Positions 1-12,442 of a stretch of 64,000 nt of DNA are shown one piece after another. Below the pieces are notes generated by a model. It saw only the letters and a program-made list of their open reading frames with translations. It was not told the DNA's origin and searched no databases. The position numbers and the translations under genes are program-made. Source of the DNA: Triadica sebifera (Eukaryota; Streptophyta; Magnoliopsida; Malpighiales; Euphorbiaceae). Numbering within the stretch: the first letter of the stretch is position 1; each line of letters begins with the position of its first letter. Where the stretch lies: positions 3,665,001 through 3,729,000 of the forward strand of contig CM042902.1 of NCBI GenBank assembly GCA_023653625.1, in the 5' to 3' direction.

Positions 1-3000
1 TATTTGTGAAACTTTATTTCAAAATTCCTTTAATCCAGGATTGGGTTTATTTATAGCTAGCACTTTTTATTGTTAATTTACAAAAATATTACTTTAATAA
101 AAATTCTGATTAAAAGAAATTTCAAGGAGGCGAGTTGTACTTGGTGGTTTGGCTCGGAAGGAAGGCTAAGGGTTGCCTTAGTTTTGTGCAACGTGCCTAT
201 GCCGCCAGACACTATCCTCTATAAGTTCTTTTTGTTCCTTGTACTTTTGGTATCCCTAAGATGTGTTTGTTTTCATGGTTCTGCTATATGCAACTCTACC
301 AGTATATCGATACTATAAATTATCTATCAAAAAAAGTGGAAAAAAGTGTTAGCATTTCTCAATTTTTTTGACAATATTTTTCCTTATAAATGATAAAATT
401 GAGAGTCAGTATTTTACTTATTTTTACAAAAGTATCAAATCACTATCCAACTCACATTTAAAAAAATGGTAAAATCCAACTCATATTCATCAAAAAATAA
501 AAAAAATTCTCAAACTATGTTTGGATGGAAAGAAAATAAAAATTTAATATAAAAAAATTCACTTTAATCTGTTTGGGAAGTGAAAAAAAAATGAGGAGAA
601 TTAAAAATAATTTTTATTTTTTACTGTTCACTTTTCTTTTAAAATGGACAGTTGTTTGGATAGATAAAAAAAATGAGGAAAAAATTAACTTTACTTTGTT
701 TGAAAAGGGAGAAAATAAAGAATAAAGGTAAAATAATTTTTATTTTTTATTTATTACTTTATTTTTAAAATGGAGAGAAAACGTGAAAAATTATAAAGAA
801 AATCTTATTATTACTAATAAAATTATTTTTTATCATTGGTCATTATATTAAGGTATTTATTAGGCATAGGACATACTTAGCTCCCTCTAATTGTTCATTT
901 TTATTATTTTGGCCCCTCACTATTTTTTATCCAAGTTGCATATTATATTTGTTTTTTTGGTCCACTTGACCCCTTACAAATTCAATTTTCTTCATAATTT
1001 TTCCTTCCTTGTATACACACACCAATATGCTTTTTCAAGTGATCATATAGTGGTTGGATGTGTTGTATATTTAAATTTTAACGGCAAAGTGGATAAAAAA
1101 TGAAATATAAGGAATAATTTAGACTAAAAACTACAATTATGAGCCTATATATATCTTTTGTCTATTTATATTTTTTAAAAATGATGACAAAACGTAAAAT
1201 TACAACTTCCTTTCCTTTTATTATAATTTACCCAAATAAGGAAAAATAAGTATAAAAAAATGATGAAGAAAAATAAGAAAAAAATAAAATTTATTCTCTC
1301 TTATTTTTACTGCTTATGAGAAAATTTTCAAAAATGATGATGAAGAAGGAAAATAAGAAAGAAAGATAAACTTATTCTCTCTCTTTATTTTATGTTAGAA
1401 AAATTGCTTAACGCAGTGTAAATCACTCTCCTCCATTGTTCTCCTCCCTCTTCCTTCTTTGCCTCCTCTTCTTTCCCCATTCGCCTTATTTGTCGCCTCC
1501 CTTTTCCCCCATCAGGTTTATTCGCCGCCTCCCTTTTTTTCCATCAATTGCCTAAAAAAAAATCAATTTATTTTGCCTCTTTATTTTTCTTTCCTTTATG
1601 GAAAATTTGTCAAATACAATGTAAAACCCTCTCCTCCATCGTTCTCCTCCCTCCTTCTTTCTCTGTCACCTCCCTCTTTCCCCATAAGCCTTATTCGTCG
1701 CCTCCCTCTTTCTCAATCAACCGCCTCTGAGAAGCGTAGCACTGAAAATTTATTTTGGGATTTTGAATGCAATTTTATCTTTAGAGTTCTGGTGGACTAT
1801 TGGATTGATAATTAGGTTCTTTCCTTTTTTTTTCCCGGATGTGTTGATAGAAATTGTGAATTTAACTTTCTTCTTGTGATTCAAACTGTAAGTTGCGAGT
1901 TAGATGTTAGAATTCATTTGGGTAATGATAATCCATATATGTAGGCATTTTGTTTTATTCATGATTGAACTTTTCTGGGAATAAAATGATTGCTGTGGAT
2001 TGCAATTCTGTTATAAGAGTTTTCAAGAACAAAGTTAATGTGGATTGCAATTCTGTTATAAAATTGGGGTGACATTGACTATTATGGCAAAACTCGAAGG
2101 TAATTTAATACATCAACCCTAATTTTATTAACTGGATTCTCATTCAAAAGAAAGAATTTAGTTGACAATCAATAGTGAAGGGCATATGGAGCGAATTAGG
2201 ATCTGTTTGGTCAAAACATTTTTTTAAAATAAAATAAATTGTGTTATTTTTCTAATAATTTTATTATACTAATATTGAGATTATTTTTCAACACAGTTCG
2301 GATTTGAAAATAATCATACTTAATAATACGGTACAGTTGGATCAATAATTCAAAATTAATTTAATTCGATTATTATTTATATCACGTCTAAGTGTAATTG
2401 CATTGTATTTTATTTATTTATTTGGATAATAAGAAGGGAAAAATCCAACAAACAACCAAAAGAAACCTCAACTTGGAACAAGTCTAGGCCATGCAATGCC
2501 TATCAAATTTTCGCATAAAAAGAGAAATGTTGATTTATTTATTTATTTATTAACCAATATGTGGCTGGTGGTGGCAATTTTAGAATTGAAGGATATATTT
2601 TGATATCAAATTCTATATGGGAAAATAATGGGTAAAGAAATATCCAACTTCTTGAAGGATATATTTTGATATCAATTCCTTTAATTGAAGTGATGAAGAA
2701 GTTATCTAATTACAAAATTAAAATTGAAATGATTTTCTGTTACAAATAACAGTTCAAATACTGTGTCATTATGATTCAGATAATTAAAGTATCGTATGTA
2801 TAATTCACTTCTCAAATACTCAGGACCGTCTTCTGAAACTGCTTAAACCAATAGTATAAAATATCCATATGTATAATCAACTTGCTCCTATTAACTTCAC
2901 AAAATTATCCCCAACTTTCATAGCAAGCCGTTCGATTCTTCTCCCTGTAGCAATATCTAACAACGACAACAGTGCCAAATCTTCGATAGAAACATCTATT

Positions 3001-4400
3001 TTAGTGGACAAAGGGGGAAATCCTGTGCAATCAATTGTAATTGGCCGGCAAGCTCTAGCCAATTGAGGGAAAGGACATCAGAGAGGCGAGCAAGAGTGAT
3101 GGTGTCACAACATAAGAAGGGAGATTACAAAATGAACAACTCCAGGAGGAGGAAGCTGCTGGTAGAGTTGAGATATCGACGGTACTTAACAAGAAGAAGG
3201 AGTCTCAGGCCGAGGAGGGAGGTGAATTTGAGAGAAAAATAGGAAAAGGAAAGGAAATACAAGTGATTGAGAATCAAAAACCTCAATTTCAAAGTGGAGA
3301 AATAACAGAGAAAGAAGAGTGAAAAATCGTGAGAGAATGGTTAAAAAAAAAAAAGAAATTAAATGTATATTCCACGTGAACTTAAAAAATATTACGTGTT
3401 CATCGCTTAATCATTCAAAAATATATATCTGGGTGTGTTGATATACATATTAATATACTTTGTATTTTTTTATTTGAGAAGTGATCGGACATAACTTAAT
3501 TTTAATATTTTAAAGAGTAATAATATATATAAAAAATAAAATAACAAAAACATATGTCTTTAGCGGAAAAGAATCTTGGTCCATGCCATTCGCAAACCCA
3601 CCGTCTTGGCATCAAAGCATGGACTGCAAGTCTCGTGTATGGAAAATTTTGTACTTTTCAATGTTTTCTTCTCTTACGCCATTTCTTTTCTTCTCGTCTC
3701 TGTCTGCTTATCCATGACACTTGGATGCTCAACCCACAAAGACAATCACTGACAATAGACAAACTGCAATTTGCGACTTGGTTAACCAAACAAGTTTTTA
3801 TCTCCATTTTCACTTTTTGAGCATTATTTATTTATTTCCCAGACCTTAGAAAAATAAAATGAAGAGTAATTATAGCATAATCTTTCGTGTCAGAATAAGT
3901 TTATGAAATCAATTGGATTCAAGGTCTGTGCTTTCTGCTTAATTCTGTACAATAACAACCTCACATTACTTTACTGTTGATAACATTTTTTTTCTGAAAT
4001 TAAATAATTACAAGTTTTTTTATTAATAATTGGATAACGATCATTATAGATAAAAAAAGTAGAAATAATAGATCAAATTATTATTATTATTATTAAAAGA
4101 AAAGGGACCAAGAAATAATGGATCCAAACAGGCAAGCCCATTACCCATAAAGTAAGTTATTTGAATTTTTTATTTTTTATTTTTTATTTTTTTTTTTTGG
4201 CATAAAACTACCAATATTTTTGGTTTATATATCAATGAATTGAAATTAATATAAAATTCTAAAAAAACTGCAAAAATACTAAACACCCTCAAAAGTTTAA
4301 GAGTTTTAAAATAATTGATAAAACACACTCAAAAATTTAAAATGACTATATAACAGAATTCAAATTCAGAAATCTCTAATTAGGTAGCCTCAGTTTTTAG
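1..4400. other. gene-free AT-rich intergenic region
   Basis: No coding region could be supported here. The stretch is AT-rich, with long A and T runs and short open frames lacking family signatures. It holds degenerate repeats: two loosely similar blocks near 600-727 and 728-800, and a CT-rich direct repeat at 1395-1735. The 22-base phrase beginning GAAGGATATATTTTG occurs twice, near 2588 and 2655. A stretch near 2877-3062 is open on both strands but matches no family I recognise. Confidence 0.6.
1395..1735. repeat. imperfect direct repeat, pyrimidine-rich, spacing about 200 bp
   Basis: Two copies of a CT-rich block lie in the same orientation, near 1395-1560 and 1598-1730. Each begins with a GAAAAATTG- or GAAAATTTG-like phrase, continues through TGTAAA and CTCTCCTCCATnGTTCTCC, and then gives two rounds of CGCCTCCCT with TTATTCG. 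The copies are clearly related but carry many substitutions and indels. It looks like an old local duplication. Open frames across it are low-complexity and not believed to be protein genes. Confidence 0.5.
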
Positions 4401-4477
4401 ATTTGAGAAATTGGAATAAAGGCGAAGTTTCCACATTTCGCCATTCCCACCGACTAAGCCAGCTTGGAAACACAATC

Positions 4478-4490
4478 GAAGCTTCTCGAA
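4478..4490 (+). promoter_or_regulatory. perfect heat-shock element upstream of PDX1.2
   Basis: The sequence GAAGCTTCTCGAA is three perfect alternating nGAAn units with two-base spacers, the canonical binding site for a heat-shock factor trimer. It lies about 130 bases upstream of the PDX1.2-like ATG. Arabidopsis PDX1.2 is known to be heat-induced through class A1 heat-shock factors, so the site agrees with the identity of the downstream gene. Functional use is inferred. Confidence 0.65.
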
Positions 4491-4621
4491 CGCTCTGTTT
4501 CGTCCGTGGTCTCTCTTTAATCTGCCTTACTATACCCACAGGTCAATTCGAGCAATTTAGCACCGTTTGTGTTCCAATTTTACTCTAATTAGATCGCTGC
4601 TTCTTTTAGGCGATTTCGCGA

Positions 4622-5536
4622 ATGGAAGAGAATGGAGCTGTGACTGTCTACGGTGGCAGCGCCATTACAGATGCCAAAAAGAACCCATTTTCCATCAAGG
4701 TGGGTTTAGCTCAGATGCTTCGCGGTGGGGCAATTCTTGAAGTGACTAACGTTCAACAAGCAAAGCTAGCAGAAGCAACTGGTGCTTCCTCTATCACGGT
4801 AGCCGAACCAGCGACTCGAGGAATTCGACGAATGCCTGACCCATCTCTTATCAAGGAGATAAAGCGTGCAGTTTCCATCCCTGTAATGGTTCGAGCTCGT
4901 GTTGGCCATTTCGTTGAGGCCCAGATACTGGAATCTATTGGGGTTGATTATATTGATGAAAGTGAGGCTTTTGCTGTAGCGGATGAGGATAATTTCATTA
5001 ACAAGCATAACTTTAGAAGCCCATTCATTTGTGGGTGCCAAAATCTTGGCGAAGCGTTAAGGAGAGTGAGGGAAGGTGCAGCGATGATAAGGACCCAAGG
5101 AGAAGTATTAGGCCATGGCAACATTGCTGAGACGGTTAGGAATGTGAGAAATGTGATGAAAGAGATTAGGATTTTGAGCAACATGGATGAAGATGAGGTA
5201 TTTGCGTTTGCCAAAAAGATAGCTGCACCTTATGATCTTGTAGCACAGACCAAGCAAATGGGAAGATTGCCTGTGGTGCAGTTTGCTGCAGGAGGGATTG
5301 CGACCCCTGCGGATGCAGCACTGATGATGCAATTGGGTTGTGATGGGATTTTCGTGGGGAATGAGGTTTTTAACTGTGGTGATCCTTTTAAGCGAGTCAG
5401 GGCTATAGTGGAGGCTGTTAGGCATTATAATGATCCTCATGTTCTTCTCGAGAGTAGCTGTGGATTGGAGGATGCAATGGCAGAGCTTAATCTCAGTGTG
5501 GATAGGATCGAACAGTTTGGGCGCAATAGTGACTAG
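4622..5536 (+). CDS. PDX1.2: PDX1.2-like pyridoxal 5'-phosphate synthase pseudoenzyme
   Basis: A 304-residue single-exon PdxS/SNZ (beta/alpha)8-barrel protein. PDX1 proteins make pyridoxal 5'-phosphate from ribose 5-phosphate, glyceraldehyde 3-phosphate and glutamine-derived ammonia, together with PDX2. Key catalytic residues are replaced here: the conserved Asp of strand beta1 is Glu40 (GGAILEV), the Schiff-base Lys before the ARVGHF motif is Arg91 (VMVRARVGHF), and the second catalytic Lys is Gln159 (MIRTQGE). The loop after residue 63 is also shorter than in active PDX1. These changes, plus the NHN, FICGC and VQFAAGGIATPADAALMMQ blocks, match Arabidopsis PDX1.2, a non-catalytic partner that co-assembles with active PDX1 subunits and stabilises them under heat. 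The ATG agrees with family length and is preceded by stops. A heat-shock element sits upstream and a PDX1 relic lies about 600 bp downstream. Confidence 0.93.
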   Translation: MEENGAVTVYGGSAITDAKKNPFSIKVGLAQMLRGGAILEVTNVQQAKLAEATGASSITVAEPATRGIRRMPDPSLIKEIKRAVSIPVMVRARVGHFVEAQILESIGVDYIDESEAFAVADEDNFINKHNFRSPFICGCQNLGEALRRVREGAAMIRTQGEVLGHGNIAETVRNVRNVMKEIRILSNMDEDEVFAFAKKIAAPYDLVAQTKQMGRLPVVQFAAGGIATPADAALMMQLGCDGIFVGNEVFNCGDPFKRVRAIVEAVRHYNDPHVLLESSCGLEDAMAELNLSVDRIEQFGRNSD

Positions 5537-6111
5537 GGAACTTGCGGTTCTAAATACAAGTAATGTATCTTTTTTGTATGCAATTGAGGATTATAAAGAC
5601 CCGGTCTTTCTTGTTGTCGTGTTCATTTCTCTTGTAATACCAATCCAAGTATGTTTTATGTTTCTTCCCATCATCTGGAAATACAAATATGAACTTATGG
5701 TCAGTTGTTTATCATTTTTCTACTTCTACTTCTACTTCTTCCTTCTTTGATAATTTTCATATCGAGTCTTGTGTTTTAGATATGGGACATTGCATCCACA
5801 TAGTTAATTATACACATTCTTACAGAATGAAATATCGCATTGCTGTTCTTTGAAAGGGAGCCAACTTGTAATTCTGGTTGGATTATCTAACGATTAACCA
5901 TTTGCTATTTATTTTTTATTTTTTTTCCTCATACTGAATGTTGATATCCCTGTACAGATACATTAAGAAGAGTTAAAACCAACAACGGACATGAATGCGT
6001 TTAGTGTGATAGGTCCAATATTCTATGATTCATTTCAAATTGCTTCTATTTCAACAATTACATGAGAGTAAAATTATATCAGATTGTTGTTGTGTACCTC
6101 ATAATGATAAT

Positions 6112-6418
6112 TCATCAGAAGGGAAATTTAACTACATCAATGAGGATGAGGTGTTCTCATTTACAAAGAAGACGGAAGCATCTTAAGATCTTGCTGCACA
6201 AATTAAGCAGATGGTTAAGCCTCAGGGCTTGCAATTTGCATTAGGAGACATTAAGGCTCCTGCTGATGCATGACTTGTGATGCAATTGGCATGCGATTGT
6301 GTGCTTGTTAGATCTGAAGTTTGGATCGGAAATTTATGTATCAGACAAATCAAACCCTTGTAAGGGAGTTTGTGCAATTGTTCCTGCTGTTAAGCACTAT
6401 GCTGATAAAGCATTCTAA
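6112..6418 (+). pseudogene. decayed PDX1 C-terminal relic
   Basis: Translation of this stretch in the frame starting at 6139 resembles the C-terminal half of PDX1. It reads NEDEVFSFTKK, then a stop where PDX1.2 has PYDL, then DLAAQIKQM, LQFA-GDIKAPADA, another stop, LVMQLACDCVLVRSEV, and after a frame disruption AVKHYADKAF with a stop. The order and spacing match residues from about 195 to 285 of the intact gene just upstream. At least two in-frame stops and one frame break make it non-coding. It is best explained as an old partial tandem copy of the neighbouring PDX1.2-like gene. Confidence 0.75.
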
Positions 6419-6880
6419 ATGTGTCTGATTACATTGAAAATAGGCTCTACCCTCCAATTGTATTCTGTCAAAGAAATATGACAGAATTAAAATGCCTCAA
6501 GTTTATTGATACCAATAATGAAATATTTCATTATATCCAATACAACTTATCTAAATAGTAGCATGATATCTGCACCTAATATTCAAGTCTTGTCTGCACA
6601 AACACAGATGTAGAGTTGCATATAGGAACAAAATCATTCACCGTTTTCCTGTGTCTTGTGGCTATAATTCAAGAAGGAAAAGGCAAATCCACTTCTTGGG
6701 GAGGGGATCTAGTCAAGTGCTGGAATTTCTAGTTCAATCAGCTGCTTCTGTGCCTAGAGATAAAATTAACCAGCAGTTGAAAAAGGATTGCTTATGTATA
6801 ATTCTTTAACTGTTCTTTCAAATTATAATTACAGATAAATAGCAGCAATGCACATTCTAGCTGAGAATAATACATTTCCC

Positions 6881-9075
6881 CTAGATCGTATTCTCTGTTT
6901 GAATGCTCCCATTGTTGAATAAACATCTCAAGGAAATTTCATAAGCAGAAAATATTGCCCCATTCACAACAAAAGCTCTTGCAACAGCAGTTCCAAGACC
7001 ACGCCAAAGCACCTGGTAACCTTCCTCTGCGATGCTTCTGTACAAACAATCCAAAATGCCATTGTACTTATTTGGGGAAGATGGTGTTTGAGCTTGTAAT
7101 CTCGTTTTTATAACATCCAGAGGATAGCAGGTTACCCAACTTGCAACTCCTGCTAGTCCTCCTGCTATAAGCATTGTTCTTAAGCTTTCCTGACCATTCT
7201 TTCTGCATCCAGGGTGAAGCTGCTCTCTCATGTACTCATAAGTCCAGAAGTAGAAGCCATGCGCAGGTGCATCTCTAAGAACAGTGATACCAAAGCCTCG
7301 ATAAATTCCTCTTAATCCTTCTGTTCTGAATATGCTTTTGGCAACACTTATGGGTCCTTGATGACAATCTATTTGATGGAGTTTCACTTGAGTTTTGTCC
7401 TGCAATTGAAGGCGGATTTTTACTAATTCAACAGGAGCAAGCATCAAGCTCTGCAAAGCTCCAGTACCAACTCCTCCTATAGCAACACCTTTGTATGAAG
7501 GAGGGTTATTAGGTGAAACAGATGAGTCAAATGATCGAGAAAGGATAGCATAGATCTGAAAAACCATGGCATTCTGCAAGAAGCAAACGCGTTTCCAACT
7601 TAGGTAATGTCCAAAATATTAATGCTAAGCCAATGCACCAACTGCATAAAACTTTGCAAGAATCAAATGCACTCCAATTTCTGATACATGCTCCTGCTAA
7701 AATGACACTTGAAACGAGACTTCTGTTTACAGACACTGTATCTTAGCCTGTTAGTAAGGAAGTGGGAAAAAAAGCTAATTGCTAACTGCCTGTTTGTTTT
7801 GAGGGAAATGAGGGGACATAAAGAAGGAATTAAAATTACTTTTGAATTTTTATACGAGGAGAAATGAAAGTAAAATAAAAAAAGGAGGGATATTGATCCA
7901 CTTAACATTACTCTGAACATGGAGAGATGGAAATAATTAAACGTTTCCAAATCATATGTTTTTTAGTTCTAGCTCATAAAAGAAGGGACCAATTGCCCAC
8001 AACAACAACGGTAACTCGGTGGGTGAGATTTGGTTATGTCATATTGTATTCCTGCATAACATTTACAGACACATTGATTCTTGGGAGTGGTAATTTTATT
8101 TAAACCGAACAGACAGAATCTTGGTGGAGGACAGCGGCTGAAAGATTCATAAAGTGAGGAAAAGGAAGGGTCTTTTTTACTACGGCTGAAAGCAAAAATG
8201 CAGAAAAGTATATACATTCGGTGGACACCAAGGCTATTGGGCTACATAACAAGGGGATTTAATATTAGTATCATAGTATGGTAAGCTATCTGCCGTATTA
8301 CCAGATAAGCAGAAGTAGGGATTCCATTACCAGCCAAATTTCAAGATAGTGACATTTCTTAAAAATTTAAACCTACTCGACTATCAATAGCACCAATAAA
8401 TATTAAATCATCACCAAAAAGCAACTCCAACAATAGACTATCACTTTATTCCACCACCCATAAGCTTAATCCTACTGACAAATTTCCCACTAACATCAAC
8501 TTCATATCCCGATTAAAAAAATCAAAATCAAAACAGAACTCTCTCTCTCGTTCTTTTCTTTTCTTTTTTTTTTTTGGGTAGAGAAAACTCTCTCTCTTTA
8601 GTCTTTTTATTTAGGTAAGCTTTTGCTCACCATATTAAATCTACCTCCTCAATTCAGTCAAAGACAATCATCCACATCGAAAATTGGAAATGCTCAAAAA
8701 ACCTTTTTATGTTAAGATAATCATGATAAGGTTATAGTTCATCATGTGACGCCTTTAAAATCAAATATCTAATCGAAGGAGATCTGGAAAAACTTGTGAT
8801 CAAAATAAAGTAATAAAAAATTGGTTGCCATTGATTACCTGAAAGGAAACTGAAGCCAAGGGTGCACCCATGCCTCTGTAGAGAGCACCAGGCCCTTCGG
8901 TTGCGACTACACGGCGGAGGATGCTCAAGGCGGAACCTGAATTTGAGCTCTGTTGTTGCCGGATACGCAGAGTATCGAGTGGATAACCTGATACTATACC
9001 TGCAATGCCACCAAATCCACCTGCAACAAACTCTCTTCCCCAGCTGTTAGCAAGAAACTCTGGCCAAAAATCCAT
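6881..9075 (-). CDS. BAC2: mitochondrial basic amino acid carrier, BAC2 type
   Basis: Two exons on the minus strand, 9075-8839 and 7573-6881, join in phase 0 across a 1.27-kb GT-AG intron to give 309 residues. It is a mitochondrial carrier (SLC25) protein of the inner membrane, with three repeats each carrying the PxD/ExxK/R signature: YPLDTLR at about 31, APVELVK at about 125 and YPLDVIK at about 229. The N-terminus MDFWPEFLANSWGREFVAGG, the WTYEYMRE and LHPGCRK blocks and the ending RGLGTAVARAFVVNGAIF closely resemble Arabidopsis BAC2, which exchanges arginine, lysine, ornithine and histidine in arginine catabolism and osmotic stress. The start is the ATG that opens this conserved N-terminus. 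Frames inside the intron are not coding. No defects were seen. Confidence 0.93.
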
Positions 9076-9099
9076 TATGGCCTATCTCTCATTCTCTGG

Positions 9100-12000
9100 A
9101 TAAACTCAAAATCTTGAATCTTGTTCAAATATATATTAACAGAAACCCAATTCTTGTTCCTCCTTATTATAGACAAAAAAACCCCACTAAAAACAATTAA
9201 TAGGATTAAAGCACTAATCTTTTTTGCTTACACGAACATGTATCTTTCTTCTTCACTCTCCCAAATTTCACATGTACGCCTGCCTAATTAAGATGCATAT
9301 AGTAACAAAAATTTCATAATATTTATTTTTCCTTTCTGTGCTTTCTCTATCCAAATCTTGAAAAGCAAGCTATTCTAAATAATTCCTCTCCTTTTCAATC
9401 CATCCAACTCATTTATTGCAAAGAAAAGAAGATAACGAGTATTTGGAAGAAAATTTAAAGAAAAACTTTGCTTTTGCCAATCTTCACTGGATCGTTCCTT
9501 GCAAAAAAAAAATCTTGAATAGAAAGGGTAGAGACTTAAGAACCAGAGAAGCAGAGAGGAGCACGGTTTATGGTCAGTCTATTTCTTGCTTGCTTAAAAG
9601 AAAGGAACGAAACAAAAGCCACCGGTTGCTATTTTGTTGGGACAGAAGCAAGAACAAGAAGAAAGAGCCAAGTTCCACTTTCCACGTAACCATTAGGACC
9701 ACGACACGTGGACCACCGTAGACCGTATGATGTAAGATGATTGAGTGCTCTGAGCCTAGTGTTATGATAGCCTCTTTAATCTGCCCCAATTGAAAGGATG
9801 ATCGGTGCTTGGGTGACTCAAGCAGATAAAAACCACAATGCTGATAAAATTTTCTTCGAATAATATTCGCAAATCCTTGATTACAATCTACAAATGCATG
9901 GAAAATTTATTTTTAGTACAAAAGTTTTTAAATCTTTATCATTTAAAGATGTTAGATTTTGACATTGGTTCGTCCATTTCAATTTCGTTTTGGACTGAAA
10001 TTCCAAGGGTTATCTGCATCGGATGTAACTTAATTATATGACCCATGAGCCAATCACAGTAATCTTTTTAAATTTGGAAATTTCTTACTTAGAAGGAAAA
10101 AACTCATTACAACTAATATCATTCTTTTATTTAATTCCAACTTTTATTTTTATTTATAAACTCCATTAATTCCAAATTATTACATTAAAAAAAGGTACAA
10201 TTGCTCTGCAGATTTCTGTGATAATGCAAAAGGAGGGAAGGAAAAAAGAGAAAAAGATGCAATGAGTGGGGCTTAGATAAATTTTTACACGTTTGTTTTC
10301 TGCTAGGCAGGGTGACGTTGGCTTCCTGTGCCAATGCCTCAGCGGAGTTGTGGATTGGGTGGGTGTCTTTGCCTAGAGTTATTTCTAGAACTTTCTTATT
10401 CTTTGTCGAAAAATAAATTATTTAGCCAAAGAAAAAACACTTAAAAATGTAAAATTAATTTTATGTTCTAATAAACATTTTAAAAAAATTATTAGATATA
10501 AAAAGAGAGGGAGAAAAAAATCAGATTATAACGTTACAACTTTTTTCGGTAGAATCGACTCTTTCGCTTCATCATTATCATCTGAGTTTTTTCATTACCT
10601 CAAGTAAGTTTTCTCTTTACTTTTTTTTTTGTCTAATAAAAGTGCATAAAATTTAAAGTCTTTTAAAAAATCTTTAGTTCTATTTTTTTTTTTTTGAATC
10701 CATCATGTTTTTCGTAGAGTTTGCAAATATTGGAATCATATTTGAAGAAGTTTGGGAAAAATATTGTTACTGGAAAATTGGCCAAATCCTTTATTGACAT
10801 CACCAATGATATATATTTATATTTATGTAGATCTATATTGTTTTTAGATTTTGCACAAATTTAAATATATTTGTAAAAATTTAGTTTATCATCACAGGGA
10901 GATATTGTTAAGGATATTAAAAAACTAATGATACCCATATAAATTTAAAAATATGTATATTTAAATGTTAAAAAAAATTCTTTTGGTAGTACAATATTCT
11001 TTTTATGCAATTTGTCATTTTATTTACCAAAATTTAAATCAATTTTTTAATTTTTAACCTTGATATGATAGTATTCACTATAGTTATAAGATTAGAAATA
11101 TAATTTTTAAGTACTTTATAATCATTCATTTCAATTTACCTAATTTACCTTTTAAAAATTACAAGAGTTACCATTTCTATGTAATATAGTATTACTTAGA
11201 AAAAAAATATTGCCAACCAAACACTAAAAAAATATTTCCAATTATTTTGTAGTGTTGTTGTTAAATATCGGAAAATATTATATTTTTATAAAAAATATTA
11301 TCTCTAAGAAAATATTTTTTAGAAACAAATTATATTACATGAAACAAAGGGAGCCTTAGTTTTAATATTTTATTACGGAAAATTCAATTCAAAGAAATCA
11401 AATATAAAAAAGAAGTGAAAGGAGATATTTTTTATATTATTTTATTATAAAAATATATATATTCTTATTATCTTCTCTATTATTTTCTACTTTATATGCC
11501 GCATGAAAGAAATAAAATTACGTATCAAGAGATGAAGACAGTAATAAATACTACTGATATTATAATTAATGTAAACAAATTTTTAAAAATTAAGGTTCAA
11601 ATTTCGGAAATGGAAATTATTGTAGAAGGAGACACTATTAGCAAAAAATAGAAATTATAACTGATATTTACAGTTTGATTAATGTACTGTGATCTAGTGC
11701 TTAAAGCATTTGATCATTCTGTTACGAATACAATTTTCCTTTCCCTTGAGGCCTATCTATAGCTTTATTTTTTTATTATTTCTTAAAATAAATACTTACA
11801 CCATAAGATAGTTTACTTTATAAAAAAACTTTATCATAAAACAAGCATTCTTTATCTGAGTTATTTGTATTTTAAACATGAAATTTCAAATATTAGTCAT
11901 TGGAAAAATATTTCTTCATAGGCACTCTTTCATCAAATAAAAAAACTTCTCATTAATCAAATGTGATTGGGTTTTAGAAGTTAAATTTTCCACCTTCCCC

Positions 12001-12440
12001 ATATTTTTGAAAAAACCAAAACAACGATACAAATATTAACACTTAAAGCATATCTTAGGCTCATCACATTTGACCCGATCCATTCAAGTCAACAACAAGG
12101 GCTACAACTCGTTTGCCATGTTTTGTACCAGGAATTCCTAACCGAAGAGATTAAAAGAAGAAACATTATCAAATAAAATCTCCAATGATGATAATCAATC
12201 ACTATATGAAATAAATGCAAGCGAATATAACCTTAAAAGAGCACAAAAGCGCAAAGGCATAACAGGTTTATTGAGTTTTGTATAATGACATTAACTCAAG
12301 ACTGATTAGCATTTTGCGTAAGAGTACCCCATCAGGTTAAGCGAAGGACGTCACAAACCAATACCAAAGAAAAGATGTCATAATAATCTATTATAAAACG
12401 GCATCAATCATTATATTCAATTGGGTATTCGTTTTAAAAC
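9100..12440. other. intergenic region between two minus-strand genes
   Basis: It contains the presumed promoter of the BAC2-type gene (9.1-9.8 kb) and then AT-rich sequence with poly-A and poly-T runs. No reading frame has family signatures. The part next to 12443 is the likely 3' untranslated and downstream region of the TMA7 gene. No RNA gene was recognised. Confidence 0.5.
9705..9710. promoter_or_regulatory. G-box CACGTG (ABRE-like)
   Basis: A palindromic CACGTG core in the context ACACGTGGAC lies about 630 bp upstream of the BAC2-type start, with a second ACGT core (CCACGTAA) about 20 bases away. Paired ACGT cores are typical of ABA- or stress-responsive plant promoters. Arabidopsis BAC2 is reported as stress-induced, so the pairing is suggestive. 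The link to this gene is inference only. Confidence 0.3.
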
Positions 12441-12442
12441 CC

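Noticed and set aside
1459..1815. 118-codon Pro/Ser-rich frame
   Set aside because: It is explained by the CT-rich direct repeat; composition is low-complexity.
2869..3066. Region open on both strands (60-65 codons each)
   Set aside because: Neither translation matches a family I know, no splice-compatible neighbour exons were found, and codon pattern gives no support.
7663..8217. Open frames inside the BAC2-type intron
   Set aside because: They lie between two exons that join exactly in phase and match the carrier family; the frames have no domain.
9416..9789. Overlapping open frames on both strands upstream of the BAC2-type gene
   Set aside because: No conserved domain, and they lie in the likely promoter region.
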